A stretch of DNA of 64,000 nt from Cepaea nemoralis. Taxonomy: Eukaryota > Mollusca > Gastropoda > Stylommatophora > Helicidae. Numbering within the stretch: position 1 is the stretch's first letter; the number at the start of each line of letters is the position of its first letter. Made by a program: the position numbers and the translations under genes. The notes under the pieces are model-generated. The model was given only the letters and a program-made list of their open reading frames with translations. It was not told the DNA's origin and did no database searches. This document shows positions 46,001-60,138 of the stretch, one piece after another. The DNA is taken from assembly GCA_014155875.1 (NCBI GenBank), contig JACEFZ010027761.1:112001-176000 (forward strand), given 5' to 3'.

Positions 46001-49000
46001 ACAACTGTAAATCTGTAAATCATGATTCATGAGTATCAAGATTATGAGGCCATTAAGATGTGGTTTCCTTGCTGAAGGCTAAAAATCTTATGTCCACTGA
46101 AGAAGACCAATATTCATGTACTATTTCTGCTACCCTTTACCCCTTTTTGGAGCATCATCATCATCATGTGCCATGCCAATAAGCGTGGGTGGTCATGTTT
46201 TACCATCTCACACAATAATCAGAGTTGTGGATCAGCTCATTGTTCTTGTCTCGACCATGCCAGGTGGCCAGACCATCCAGATATCTATTTCTCTGCTTTC
46301 CCATTGTTCTTTTCCCTCAATTTTGCCAGTTGTCGCCAAGTTCTCTATTTTATTTCTTTGTATGTATAATGTGTCCAAAAAGTTTTTACTGTCTACATAT
46401 AATTTCTTTAATCAGTTTATGGCTTTCACTTACTTCTTGTAGAACTAGCTCATTGGTTTTTCTGTCTGTCCATGGTATTCTTTGCATTTTCCTCAGAAAC
46501 CACATTTCCACTGCCATTAAATGTTTTTCAGCTTTTCTGGTCATAGTCCATGTTTTACATCCATACAGAAGTACAGTTTCTATGTAGCACTTCAACACTC
46601 TATTTCTTATTGCAATTGACATCGTTTTGAAGCATAAGTCCTCAAATATCCAAACACTGCAGAGGACAAGATCATGAAGAAGAGAGGGGGTAGTGAAGAT
46701 TATGACAGCTGGGAAGATTGAGGGTGTCAGAGGTAGAGATGAACAAAGAGATGGATGTGTTGACAAGAGTGGCACAGAAGGTGATCAGCAGTTGAACACA
46801 ACAACCAGGTGGTTGTGAAGGAACAGGATTTCTCTCCCGCACAGCACTGTGGTAAAGGTCCCACACTTAGTGCATCTCACACAGCACCATGGTAATGGTC
46901 CCACACTTAGTGCATCCCCCACAGTACCATGATGATGGTTGTCAAAGACTCGACCGCATCCCCTCCGCCAGGAAGAGCAGTCAATCTTGAAGAGGCCAGG
47001 AGGTGATACGGTGCCCGAGGTAAGGGCAGGGGAGATGAGGTAATGGGAGATGGTTATCCATTCCCTCATGAGACACGCAGGCGTTGTTCAGAGAGTTAGC
47101 ACTCTAATCACGATAGCATCACGCCTCGTGGTAGCCACGGAGAAGTTGAGTATCCACTCAACATACCACGTCTGCGATCAGCGTGCCATGTGAGGCAACA
47201 CGCACCAAGGTCAAGGTCGATCCGCGTGGTGTGTGACCACGGGATGAAAGAACGTCAGACGGGAGGACAGGACTTGTAGTGTGCACCTCGTTAGAGTAGC
47301 GATAGGGGTTTTGTGTTTAACTAAATAGATAGAGAGTTAGCATAGGCATTAGCAACTAGTGATAGATAATTTCTGTGGCTTTATGTTGTGTGTTTACTAG
47401 CGACTGTTACCTGCTTGTAGCGAGCCAACGGCAAATAAATGTACCATTTATTTTCCGCCGCATCTTGAAAATGTTATCAAGAAGCAGAGTGCTAACTCTC
47501 TGAACAACGCCTGCGTGTCTCATGAGGGAATGGATAACCATCTCCCATTACCTCATCTCCCCTGCCCTTACCTCGGGCACCGTATCACCTCCTGGCCTCT
47601 TCAAGATTGACTGCTCTTCCTGGCGGAGGGGATGCGGTCGAGTCTTTGACAATGGTCCCACACTTAGTGAATCCCACACAGCACCATGATGATGGTCCCA
47701 CACTTAGTGCATCCCACACAGCACCATGATGTTGGTCCCACACTTAGTGCATCCCACACAGCACTGTTGTCCCAGACTTAGTGCATTAAGCTTGTGTTAA
47801 TTTCATCAGGTGCATCAGGTGTAGCATATACCTTTTATTTTTCAACAATGTTATATATTATTGTTTCATGCTAATTAATTTGGAATATCTGAGACATAAA
47901 CAAGATAATCAGGGATAAAGAAAAAGTGGAAACTTGATTTTGCTTGTGGGTACATTAGCATCAGATGAAAGGCTAACGTTAATTTTACACCCTAAAAGCT
48001 AACTGAATTCTTGGGTTCAAATTAATGTTACCCTAAAAACTAACTGAATTCTTAGGTTCAAATTAATTTGATACCCTAAAAAGTATGTTGTTTTCTGGTC
48101 TTTATAATTTCTCAGTAGATGTAAATTTGCTGAAAGTGATGTTTTCTTGTTGATGTGCCCTATAAATGTGATTTCCCCCTTGGTTAAAATTTGATAAAGG
48201 TGACCATACTTTCTTAAAAAATAGAATCTGCCACAGAATGTGGATCTTTTTTTGTGTGTGTGTGTGTTTTTTCTGCCTCACTAATATGCATTTAGCTGAA
48301 TTTAGCTGACTCTGGTGAAGGGGTTACGAGCACAATTAGCAATCCCGCATACCATGTTTGAAACACAGCTTCAGGCGATTTGGAAGCAGATCACCTTCAG
48401 TTGATTTTCATACAATGGTATAAGTGCTGGTCATTCAGAAAGCAATGGCAAACTACTGAACATAAACTTGCCAAGAAATCATAAACAGCTAAGAAATTAT
48501 ACGGTTGGCTATGACGTCCTGTAAAGGATATGCAACTAATTTTTTTATATGCATTTATGACTAATGCTATTTGATCCACAAGTATATTAAACTAATCTGT
48601 TCTCTGAGGTTCATGATAGTATTATTCTTTGCAAAGGATCCTTCTAATTGTCCACCTTCTAATTTTCCACCTTCTAATTTTCCACCTTCTAATTGTCCCA
48701 CTCATAGCCATTTGTTGCTGTAGGGAAGTTAACCTTTAAAGAGTTATAACTGTGTTTCTTTATTTGTGCTTTGCTATATATTTTTCATCTGTTTAACACA
48801 TTTATTGTAAAATTGTTACCACAATCATGTCTTCTAAGACTTTAGCCACAACACCAAAGAAAATCCCCCAGCCAGTTGAAATAGCACCAGCACCAGCGCC
48901 AGTAAAAGAGAGAGGTAGTTTATTCCAGCGATGGTTCCCTGGCTGGTCAGGCTGGTCGCAGTCCACATCCTCATCCCCGCCGCCAGAACTGCAGCATGAG

Positions 49001-52000
49001 AAACTGTCTCCCAAGTCATCATCAACGGACTTCCAGGACGTGTCTCTATCATCTTCAGCCTCATCCAACACATTGAAAAGCAGTACAGACTTCACACCTG
49101 ATACACAAGATGATGTTCTGACAGAGGATGAAATAGGTAATGTATTGTACTAAAACTACATACTGATTCAGTCATTTGTCCCTTAATTTCCAATGCAAGG
49201 GAGTGGACTAAGACTATAATAAAAAACATTTTTTGCATATCCCTTGCAGTCAACACCAGCATTTTTCAGCTGCTCTTGATGTACTAGGCAAGTGTTACGT
49301 TCAGTAGTTTGCCATTGCTTTCTAAACGACTGGCTCTTATACCAGCACATTATAACACAATGCGACACGGTCTGCTAAGACTGTATACCCATTCACAAAT
49401 TTGTCCCTTAATTTCCAATGCAAGGGGCTGGATTAAGATTATATACCCATTTATTCATTTGTTCCTTACATTTTCATGCAAGGGAGTGGACTAAGATTGT
49501 ATACCCATTTACTCATTTGTTCCTGACATTTTCTGTGCAAGCGGTGGACTAAGACTACATACCCATTCACTAATTTGTTCCTTACATTTTCTGTCCAAGG
49601 GGGTGGACTAAGACTACATACCCATTCACTCATTTGTTCCTTACATTTTCCATGCAAGGGGGTGGACTAAGACTACATACCCATTCACTCATTTGTTTCT
49701 TACATTTTCTGTCCAAGGGGGTGGACTAAGACTACATACCCATTCACTCATTTGTTCCTTACATTTTCCATGCAAGGGGGTGGACTAAGACTACGTACCC
49801 ATTCACTCATTTGTTCCTTACATTTTCCATGCAAGGGGGTGGACTAAGACTACATACCCATTCACTCATTTGTTTCTTACATTTTCCATGCAAGGGGGTG
49901 GACTAAGACTACATACCCATTCACTCATTTGTTCCTTACATTTTCCATGCAAGGCGATGGACTAAGACTACATACCCATTCACTCATTTGTTCCTTACAT
50001 TTTCCATGCAAGGCGATGGACTAAGACTACATACCCATTCACTCATTTGTTTCTTACATTTTCTGTGCAAGGCGATGGACTAAGACTACATACCCATTCA
50101 CTCATTTGTTCCTTACATTTTCTGTGCAAGGCGATGGACTAAGACTACATACCCATTCACTCATTTGTTCCTTACATTTTCTGTGCAAGGCGATGGACTA
50201 AGACTACATACCCATTCACTCATTTGTTCCTGACATTTTCTGTGCAAGGGGGTGGACTAAGACTACATACCCATTCACTCATTTGTTTCTTACATTTTCT
50301 GTGCAAGGCAATGGACTAAGACTGCATACCCATTCACTCATTTGTTCCTGACATTTTCTGTGCAAGGCGATGGACTAAGACTACATACCCATTCACTCAT
50401 TTGTTTCTTACATTTTCTGTGCAAGGCAATGGACTAAGACTACATACCCATTCACTCATTTGTTTCTTACATTTTCTGTGCAAGGCGATGGACTAAGACT
50501 ACATACCCATTCACTCATTTGTTCCTTACATTTTCTGTGCAAGGGGGTGGACCAAGACTACGTACCCATTCACTCATTTGTTCCTTAATTTTCCATGCAA
50601 GGGGGTGGACCAAGATTACATACTCATTCACTCATTTGTGCTTCACATGTTTCATGCTAAGGGGATGGCTAAGACTATGCGTCCATTTACTCTATTGCCC
50701 CTTACATTTCCCATTCAAGGGTACAGAGTAGCTCTGAGCTTATCATGTCCAATTTGGGCTCATGCAGACTTTGTTCAATTCGCGGTATGGACAGGCTTTA
50801 TATGAATAAGAAAATGATGGTACACAGACAACTTATCACAAACATCAGAAAGAGACAGTCATTACATACTGACCACATCACGAGAAGAGAAAAACTGGAC
50901 AAATGATGTTGACTGGACAGATTTGCAGAAAGAGATGCAGAGAGGAAGACAGAGAGAAGAATCTAGAAAGCCTGTTTTCATGTCACGACAGAGTGTCAGT
51001 ACATGTATTAATAATGGCAAACTACTGAATGTAAAACTTGCCAAGGAATCACGAACAGCCAAAATGCTGGGGTTGACTGCTACGTCATGTGAAGGACGTG
51101 CAACTACATTGGATTGCAAGATGTGGAGAAGCATGATCGCTCATGCCAGTCAGCCAGGCATTTGATGAGGATGCTATGGTTTTGATGAGGATGCTATGGT
51201 TTTGATGAGGATGCTATGGTTTTGATGAGGATGCTATGGTTTTGATGAGGATGCTATGGTTTTGATGAGGATGCTATGGTTTTGATGAGGATGCTATGGT
51301 TTTGATGAGGATGCTATGGTTTTGATGAGGATGCTATGGTTTTGATGAGGATGCTATGGTTTTGATGAGGATGCTATGGTTTTGATGAGGATGCTATGGT
51401 TTTGATGAGGATGCTATGGTTTTGATGAGGATGCTATGGTTTTGATGAGAGATCTAGTTGTACCTGCTGCTGTCAGTACTTCACCGTTTGTTTTCTTCTC
51501 TGTCCATGAATTATCATCATCATTAAGTGCCTAGGCAATTGGCGTGGGCGATCATGTATCAGTTCATGTGCTGAATCCCTTCTGTACCATGACACAACAC
51601 TATCAAGAAATTTCTTTTGTGGCCTTCCTCTGTCTCTCTTTCCACTAGTAAAATGCTCATATAACGTCCCTCTTTATTTACATTGAACTCAGCAACTTTC
51701 AGCATTAACATTTTGACATGTTCTCTCGATAAGTTGAATTGAGACAAGAACCGACATAACAGCACTCAGGACATTTCTATACATGCTCCGTCCTCATCTG
51801 CAACAGCCAGCGAAGAGTCCCACTACTAATGGTACCGATAGCAGTCTGATTATATGTTCACCTGGCTTTTCCTCAGATATTCTCTCATTAATGAATCAGA
51901 AATATTGTTTCAGTTTGATGAGCATGTCCATTTTTTTTCTGCCATCAGAGCAAGAGATTAAAGATGTCATCAAGGATTCATCAATAAACAGCTCATTTCT

Positions 52001-55000
52001 CAGGAAGGATACAGTGTTTGCCAGAATGACATTTATGCTGACCAAAGGATCATTCACGCTGAAGGAGAGTCGCCAGACTAGCAAAGGTCAGTTCATATTA
52101 GCTGCTCTGTTTTATTGACAAGCTCTTGGCAAAGCTGTGAAAAAACCACCTGAAGTGGTTTTGCTTTAATGAACTTCACTTTATTCCTTTGTATTTGTTG
52201 GGTAAAATTGTGTGTGTGTTCGCAAGCCTTGAACTCGAGCGAAGTCCTTACATGTTCTACTACATTTAGTGCTTGGGACTGATTTTTGCACGTGGATTTA
52301 ATTAAACTTCACACATAGTGGCTTGGAGTTAGCTTCTTCTCCCAGCTCCCATCCTCATATAGCTTCTTCTCCCAGCTCCCATCCTCATATAGCTTCTTCT
52401 CCCCAGCTCCCATCCTCATATAGCTTCTTCTCCCAGCTCCCATCCTCATATAGCTTCTTCTCCCAGCTCCCATCCTCATATAGCTTCTTCTCCCCAGCTC
52501 CCATCCTCATATAGCTTCTTCTCCCAGCTCCCATCCTCATATAGCTTCTTCTCCCAGCTCCCATCCTCATATAGCTTCTTCTCCCAGCTCCCATCCTCAT
52601 ATAGCTTCTTCTCCCCAGCTCCCATCCTCATATAGCTTCTTCTCCCCAGCTCCCATCCTCATATAGCTTCTTCTCCCAGCTCCCATCCTCATATAGCTTC
52701 TTCTCCCAGCTCCCATCCTCATATAGCTTCTTCTCCCAGCTCCCATCCTCATATAGCTTCTTCTCCCAGCTCCCATCCTCATATAGCTTCTTCTCCCCAG
52801 CTCCCATCCTCATATAGCTTCTTCTGATCCTTCCTCTGATCATGAGGTAGTAGATGGATCAGATGTCTAATCTTCTCAAACAAGTGCAACAAATTCCGAA
52901 GACCTAGTTGCACTTTCTATACATTAAAAATCCCTAGGCAGCTGGGAATTGAAAAAAGAGGTTGAATAAGTCACTGTCTATGCTAAATATCTAAATGAGA
53001 AAACCTACCCAGAAAAGGAATATTTATAGCTTGTGTAATTGGGGTATATGCACATTTGGATGCTGGCCAGTTCTATGGAGTTTGTGCACTGTGTGAGATT
53101 CTCCTGGCGTGGTTTATGGGGAGATATGGAAGCCTTGGAGATGTGGTTTTATGGAAGAATGCTGAAAATTAATTGGACAGCCAAAATAAGCAATGTGGAC
53201 ATTTTGGTTGAAACTAAGTTGCTAAGACAACTTATGACAAACATCAGAAAGAAGCAATCATAATTGTTTTGCCACATTATGAGAAGACAAAAACTGAAAC
53301 GTGTTGTGAAAATCTGAAAGCTTCGTGGAAAGAGAAATAGAGGAAGACAGTGTGAGAAAATTCTTGACAGTCTTGTGTCATAACATACAAAGGAATCAAC
53401 ACACGAATTAATCGTTGATTTTGGAGATCACAATGTGTGGAGGGGCATGATCGTTCATGTCAGCCGGCAAGGGACTGGATGATGATTTCTCCATGCTTTC
53501 AGGCCTAGAAAATGTGATGTCCCTATCTCATCACAGACCCATAGGGAAACTGCTTTAGGACAAATTTGTTTTCCTCATCATTGGGAACATATGCATTGTA
53601 GTTAACACAATAGAACAAGAACCTTTCCTACTATTGGAAATATATAGTTAATACAAGAATCTTTCTTTCCATTGGAAGCGTAGTATAACTGTTCAAGAAT
53701 GTTCAAATTGAAAACATTAAGGTAATACAAGTTTTCCTACCATTGGAAACATATAAATAAGTATGTTTCTTACCATTGGAAACATATAATACAAGAATCC
53801 GTCCTACCATTGGACACATAGTCAGTACAACTAATCAAGAACCTTTCCTACCATTGGAAACATATAGTCAGAACAAGAAACCTTCATACATTGTAAATGT
53901 GATGTTAACACAACCTTTTCTACCCTGGGAAATGTATAGTTAGCACAAGAACCATTCCTATAATTGTGAACATATAGTTAATGCAACTGTTCAGGAACCT
54001 TTCAAAAATTAATACAGTATTGAAAAGAATTATTTCTACTATATATATATATATATGGGCAATCCTTTTGCTTTGCTTGAATGCCTGTTGTTGCACTTGA
54101 ATGTCCGTGACATGTTTCATCTTCATACCTTCCATTCACTAGTTTCATTTCTGTTTTCTCCCATTCATTCACTTTGAACTTAAGCCTAGTCCATACAAGT
54201 GCTACTACTTCTAGTACACTGGACTGATTTTTACGTGTGGATTAGCTTTCCATATTACCATTATCCCTCGCCATCAGTCGAACCCACTCCAACTTCAGAG
54301 GTACTTGTAATTAACTTCTCCAAGTCAAGGACAAGAAGTCAATATTTTAAATATTTTAGTCCAATTGACCGGCGTTGGGGTTGAACCCGCAACCTTGGCA
54401 TCAGCAAACCGGATGTTTAAGAATGAGCATTCTTATCCATTCGGCCATACTGACCCCCACTAGTTTAATGAGCAGGATGGAATCCCAAAGGGCAAAATTG
54501 AAGAGTCTACAGTTGCCCATGTCTGTATGTTCATTATTTTCCTTCTTTTCTCTGTTATTACAGATAATACCAAACATGCCCCTTTGGTAGAACTACACTG
54601 TTCATCAATTGGCATGGAGTTTGAATCTCGACCTCGCACTAGCGCAATGAAGTTTTCCCTGGCTGTCGGCAGCTTTTTTGTGCAAGATCAGAGAGCCAAG
54701 AATCCAGTGTTTTCACAGGTCATTTGTCCTCAAGCAAAGGTAAGCAGTAAGAGGATGTGTAAAATTGACCTGTATTCTCAGGCTCAAATGGGTGCCAAGA
54801 AATATCTTGGGAAGTAAAGACGGCCAGCGTGGCATTGATCTCATCACACCTAGATTGCCAGTTGCTTTACATATGGGTTCAACACCATATGTTCAATATG
54901 CCTGCCTGGCTTGTTAAAGAACTCTTTACTGTTTATTTTTAAAGAAAAGCATTGCTGTCTCCTGTTTATTGTGTGTTTTTGAAATGGTAAGAGAGAGAGA

Positions 55001-58000
55001 GAGATTGTGTGTGTGTGTGTAAGGGGGTCCCATGTTAGCATACTTATCTCATACTATGGAAGCCTCAGGTTCTGCCCCTCAGAGGCCTCTCAAAGGTCTT
55101 GTTTTAGCAACTTGGGGCAGTATATGTAATATACTAAACTGGAAACAGATACTCCTGCATCCAGATGTAGAATAGGAGAAAGAATTGAGTGTGAGTAACT
55201 GACTAAATAAATAGATGGCTGGATGATTCGCTAAAAAATACATAAATGTTCAGTCATCAGTGGGCTTATCATCATGCAGCAAACATTCATAGACTGCAGT
55301 AGTGATTCCTTATGGAGGATCATACCTCCTACATGAGGTGCTCCAGAAGACAACATACAATCAACTACCTTATTGCTACTGCAAGTCAGTAGATTTTAAA
55401 ACTGAAAATGTGTAGCCTGAAGGATGACAACCAGGTGTATCAAAGCCATCCATCTATTTCTAGGCATTGACCATTAGTCTGGTTTCATAAGTGAATGTAT
55501 GTTTGATTTGGTTTGTAAAAAAAATCACCTTCACTGCACATGGATATCTCCATAAGTGCTCCAGTCTGCCGTCAATGATACAAGGAGAATTTCACCACAG
55601 TTCACAAATCTGTAGCACCAGAGTACATTTCTGCGGGTAATTTTTATTATTTAAAAATTTTTCAAATACAAAGGTCTGTTCAGCCTGCTCTTTTTTTAAA
55701 TTTATAACTGTCTGGTGATGTGCATACTTCCATCTTAATTTCTTACCATGCAATGCAAATTCATCAGTTTAGAATATAGAATGTGATGTGCGTCAAGCCA
55801 CTACTGATACATGAACATGTTTCCCAGGATCAACAGAGCAAGGGAGGATTCAAGCAGTTCTCTCAGTTGACCAACATGCAAAACCTGATTCCCATGAGCA
55901 AGGAAACTGAGAGCAAGGAGTTTTTCATGTTGGTTTATGAAAAAAATCCTCACGGAAATTTCAAATACAGGTATGTAGACGCCGTTATTGTACACAGTGT
56001 GCAGTTAGAGTTAGAATTAAATTGTAGGGATACAGAGATTATGTTTGTCTCTAAGAAGAAAGGAATATCACATTGTAACATCCAAAAATATGGGAAAGTT
56101 CTTAAACAGCCAATTCGGTGCAACTATCTTGAAACAGTCATAGCATCTAACTGCCGTGTAAAGCTCCCGTGTGTTGCCGGGGCCCAAAAGGGAAGCAAAG
56201 AATAGCAACACTGTAGCCTACCACACATGTCGTAAGAGGCGACTAAGGAGGCTTGATGGTTCCGTCGCCCTGCTACTGAGTGAGTGCGTGGCACGACACT
56301 GTGAGCTGTGAGTTTCGTGTGAAATGCTTTTGAATCTGCCCGAGGTTTTTTGGAACGTGACTGCATGTTCGGAGCGATGGCAGCTGGCTATGTCCCAGAG
56401 TTGACCGGTTTTTGCCTTATGCAGAAATGCGTGGCTGCTGGGCTTCTGGTTGACTGCCACTGCCATCGACGATGAACTGTATTTCGTGGACTGTGTGGGT
56501 GAACATCTAGGAAACATCCAAATGGGGAAAATGACTGCCGATTCCATCAGAAATGAACTGGGTGGTTTGTGGGGGACTATTGTGTTGACATTCTGGCGGC
56601 GGCATTATGCACAGTGTATTTGTGCAGGCTGTTGTTTGTCGAGACTACTGTCTTTTCCACTTTTCACATTGGGCAGTGGGGAGCGTTTTGTATGATATTC
56701 ACTGGCACAGGAACAGAGCATAATGGGGACGACCGTTGCTGTGAAGTTGGAACTGCGAATAACTAACTAACTAACATAGCATCTAACAGAAAAGAGAGCT
56801 GATTGGAATATTAAAACAGAGACAAGTCAAATGTATGAGACACATTAACTCTTTCCATCTCAGTTATTTATATTTCTAAGAAGCCCTTTACTAGCTTAAA
56901 AAGTGTTCATAAATGTTTTAGATGGAATGTGTCATGGCTTGCTTGGGACCAAAAGAGCCAAAAATGCACAACTTACTTAAGAAACCATACTGGAAGGAAA
57001 AGTTGAAGGCAGGTTAGCAAGAGGTATGCAGTGATACAAGTGAGAGGATAACATCAAGACATGAAAAGCAGTCTGCTAGAGTGAACCATAGCAAGTGACC
57101 TAAAGTATTGCAGATCTATTGCAGCCAAGTTTCATTTGTACTGATTGATGATTCTTGCATGCCTGTCTTGATTGATTAATTGCTGATTCTTGCATGTCTG
57201 TCTTGTCCTCAGTATCAGCATGAAGTCGCAGCCACTAGATATCATCTATGTGCCGGAACTCATCAACAGAGTGAAGGACTTGTTCAGTTCACCGGGTGGT
57301 GGGATCTCTCGTGCCGCCAGCTCAGGTAAGTTACAGCTGGACCAGTCATGAATATATGTTAATAGGAATATAGAATAGGAACGAACAAACTTTATCTTCA
57401 AATTAAGAATTGGGCATGCAGGCCCATCTGACATTCTGCCCTTCATATCTCTGCTCTTATATATTATTTCATTCATACATCATTTATGAAGCTAATATTA
57501 GATGACGACATCAACAACAGAAACAATATGCCTTATAAACACTAGACTCACTAAAACTAATTTTTGACATGGCAATTGTAACTAACTAAAACAACTCAGC
57601 CAGTTGAGATGAAAGTAAGCTTTTCTAGAAGTTTAATTAGCAATGTGGAGACAGCCAATATTAAGCTTGGATAATGCCTGAAATCGTTAAATAGAAGAAA
57701 GGAAAAACCAATAGCAGATTTAAATAATAGCAAAACCGAGTTACTAAAGTCAAAGCTCACGAAAAATATGCAGAATTTAATAAAGAAGTTAGAAAGTAAA
57801 TAAGGGCAAAGACAATATTTCGATGGCATGGTAGGAAAGACAGAAGTGACAGGAGTGAAAGAAAACCTCAGAGACCTTTACATCACCACAAGAAATTACA
57901 GGAATATATATCCAAACAAGTGGCTTTATCAAAAATAGTAATGGTTACGTTCTTGCCACTATAATGAACACATTTGTGTATTTTTAGGGAGCTGGGCTGA

Positions 58001-60107
58001 TAATGCCATGAGCACAGTGAGACGAGGGTTTGACACCTGCGTCCGTTGTCTGCTAAAGTGAGGAAAATACCCTCCACATATTCGTCTGCGCATTCATGCC
58101 TGTAACATTTGATGCTCCTAGCACATACAGACCCATATAATGTTCTTGCTTTGGTACTTGTTTACCTTCCTTACCAACATTCAAGATCAAATGAAAACAG
58201 AGGGACTGAATACTGTGGGCAACTTCTGAATAGATCAGTGCCAATAGATATCTAGCCTGCAGAAGTGGAGCAGGATATCAATTGTGACAAACCATCTAAA
58301 GAAAAAGTTAGAAAAGCCATCAAACTTCTGAAGGATGGGAAAGCTGCTAATCCAGATTGCATCCCAGTATATATATAAATATACCTCAGATGAATTACTG
58401 CACAAATGATTTAACTGAGTCTGGGAGACAGGTGAAGGGTATTTGGAATTTTAAATTGGGAGGATGAAATGGCTTTTCTCCTGGCAAAACTTGAAAATAT
58501 GAAAAAGTGTCAGATTTAGCAGTCTTGAGGTAGCTTACGAACTGTGCCCGAATAGAACATTTTCAGCCCTGCCTGTGTTGTTCCCTGATTTTGTTAATTT
58601 AGTACAAGATGAAAGTAGTCCCATATAAGATACTATTATTGGAGTGTGAAGTGTTAGGGCTGCACATATTCCAGACCATGTCAATTGAAGTAGTATGGCC
58701 AGTTTGCTTTCTCTTCATCTTTCCTTCCCAAACAATTCGCAAAATATTCTTAAAATGTCTGGGACCCATTTTTATGAGGCTGAGTCTGTCATACTGGCCA
58801 TACTGGTCGGAAAAATAATCCTGCTTCTTCTGGGGATTGAACCTAGATCCCTGTGTTGGCAGGCAAGTGAACTAACCACTGTGTCACTATGGCTTCATTA
58901 TTTTATAGCATTATAGAATATCTATGCATAACCATCATAGTTTAAAAATATTTTTCATGCTTTTTTCAGCTCCTACTGGACAGTTTGAGAAATTGCGAAA
59001 GCAGACACAAGAAGAGCTGAAGAACACACTAGATCATTTATTGGAAGTGAGTATTGTCACATTATATGAAGAAATAAATTAGAGAACTTGGTGACAACTG
59101 GCAAGATTGATGGGAAAAGAACAAGGGGTGGGCAGAGAAGTAAATATCTGGATGGCTTGGTTACAAGGGCATGGTCGAGACAAGAACACTGAACTGATCC
59201 ACGGCTGATGATCGTGTAATACGGCGAAATATAACCGCCCATGCTTATCGGCATGGCACATGGTGATGATGTATTACCATCTTCATAACTTTATGATCAT
59301 GATCAACTTCCTTGTTTCCTTCCAACATCTACTGATGATGGTTGTTAATGGAAATCATCTTCTCCACAGGTGAAAACCAGCAGATGGAACATCAACCTAG
59401 ACATCAGTGCCCCAAGATTTGTGATACCAGACAACATATTTGAGGATAATCCGCAGCTTGTTGTCATTGACTTGGGCAACTTTCAGTTTCACACCATCTC
59501 TGCCGTCCCCAATTCAGTTTTTGAACAAAACAGCAAAGATAAAGCCAAGGAAGAGGATGGTGAAGGTATGTGAACGGTTATTAATTCATTAATTTGACGT
59601 CACATTGCATTTGGTAATTATTGCAGTTTATGAACCTTTGGTTATTGTTCAATAGGATGGGATGTAGGACATTAAATGCATCTAGGGCATGGAAATGCAT
59701 ACAGCATTGATTAAGAGTCTTTTAAGTGGACTGTGATGAGGGATGTTTTGCAAAGGAATTGCTGCCTGATGATTGATTGATTGATTGATTGATTTAGGAA
59801 CCGACATCACAGCACTCGGGACATTCCCATAAGCGCTCCGTCTCCATCCTCAGCAGCCAGCGAAGAGTTCCAACACTAATAGTTCCAGTAGCAATCTGAC
59901 TACATGTCCGTCTCGCCCTCCCTCCAAGCGCCGAGCGTCCGCCAGATGCCTGATGAATGAAATGAGAGTCTAAAGAAATGTCATATTTGTTAGTGATGGG
60001 AGCATTTTGAGATTGTTCATGATCTCCCAATATAGGAGAATTTGCGTGATATTTTGCAAAGGAATTGTCACATGAAGAGATGTTAGGATCTTCAGAATGT
60101 TTGTACA

Positions 60108-60138
<31 letters not shown>

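Noticed and set aside
51783..51948. Start codon and coding upstream of exon 13
   Set aside because: The frame before the AG at 51948 runs through a LINE 3' UTR relic and has no VPS13D similarity.
52323..52843. [20 protein letters not shown] repeat ORFs on the minus strand
   Set aside because: By-products of the 30-bp minisatellite.
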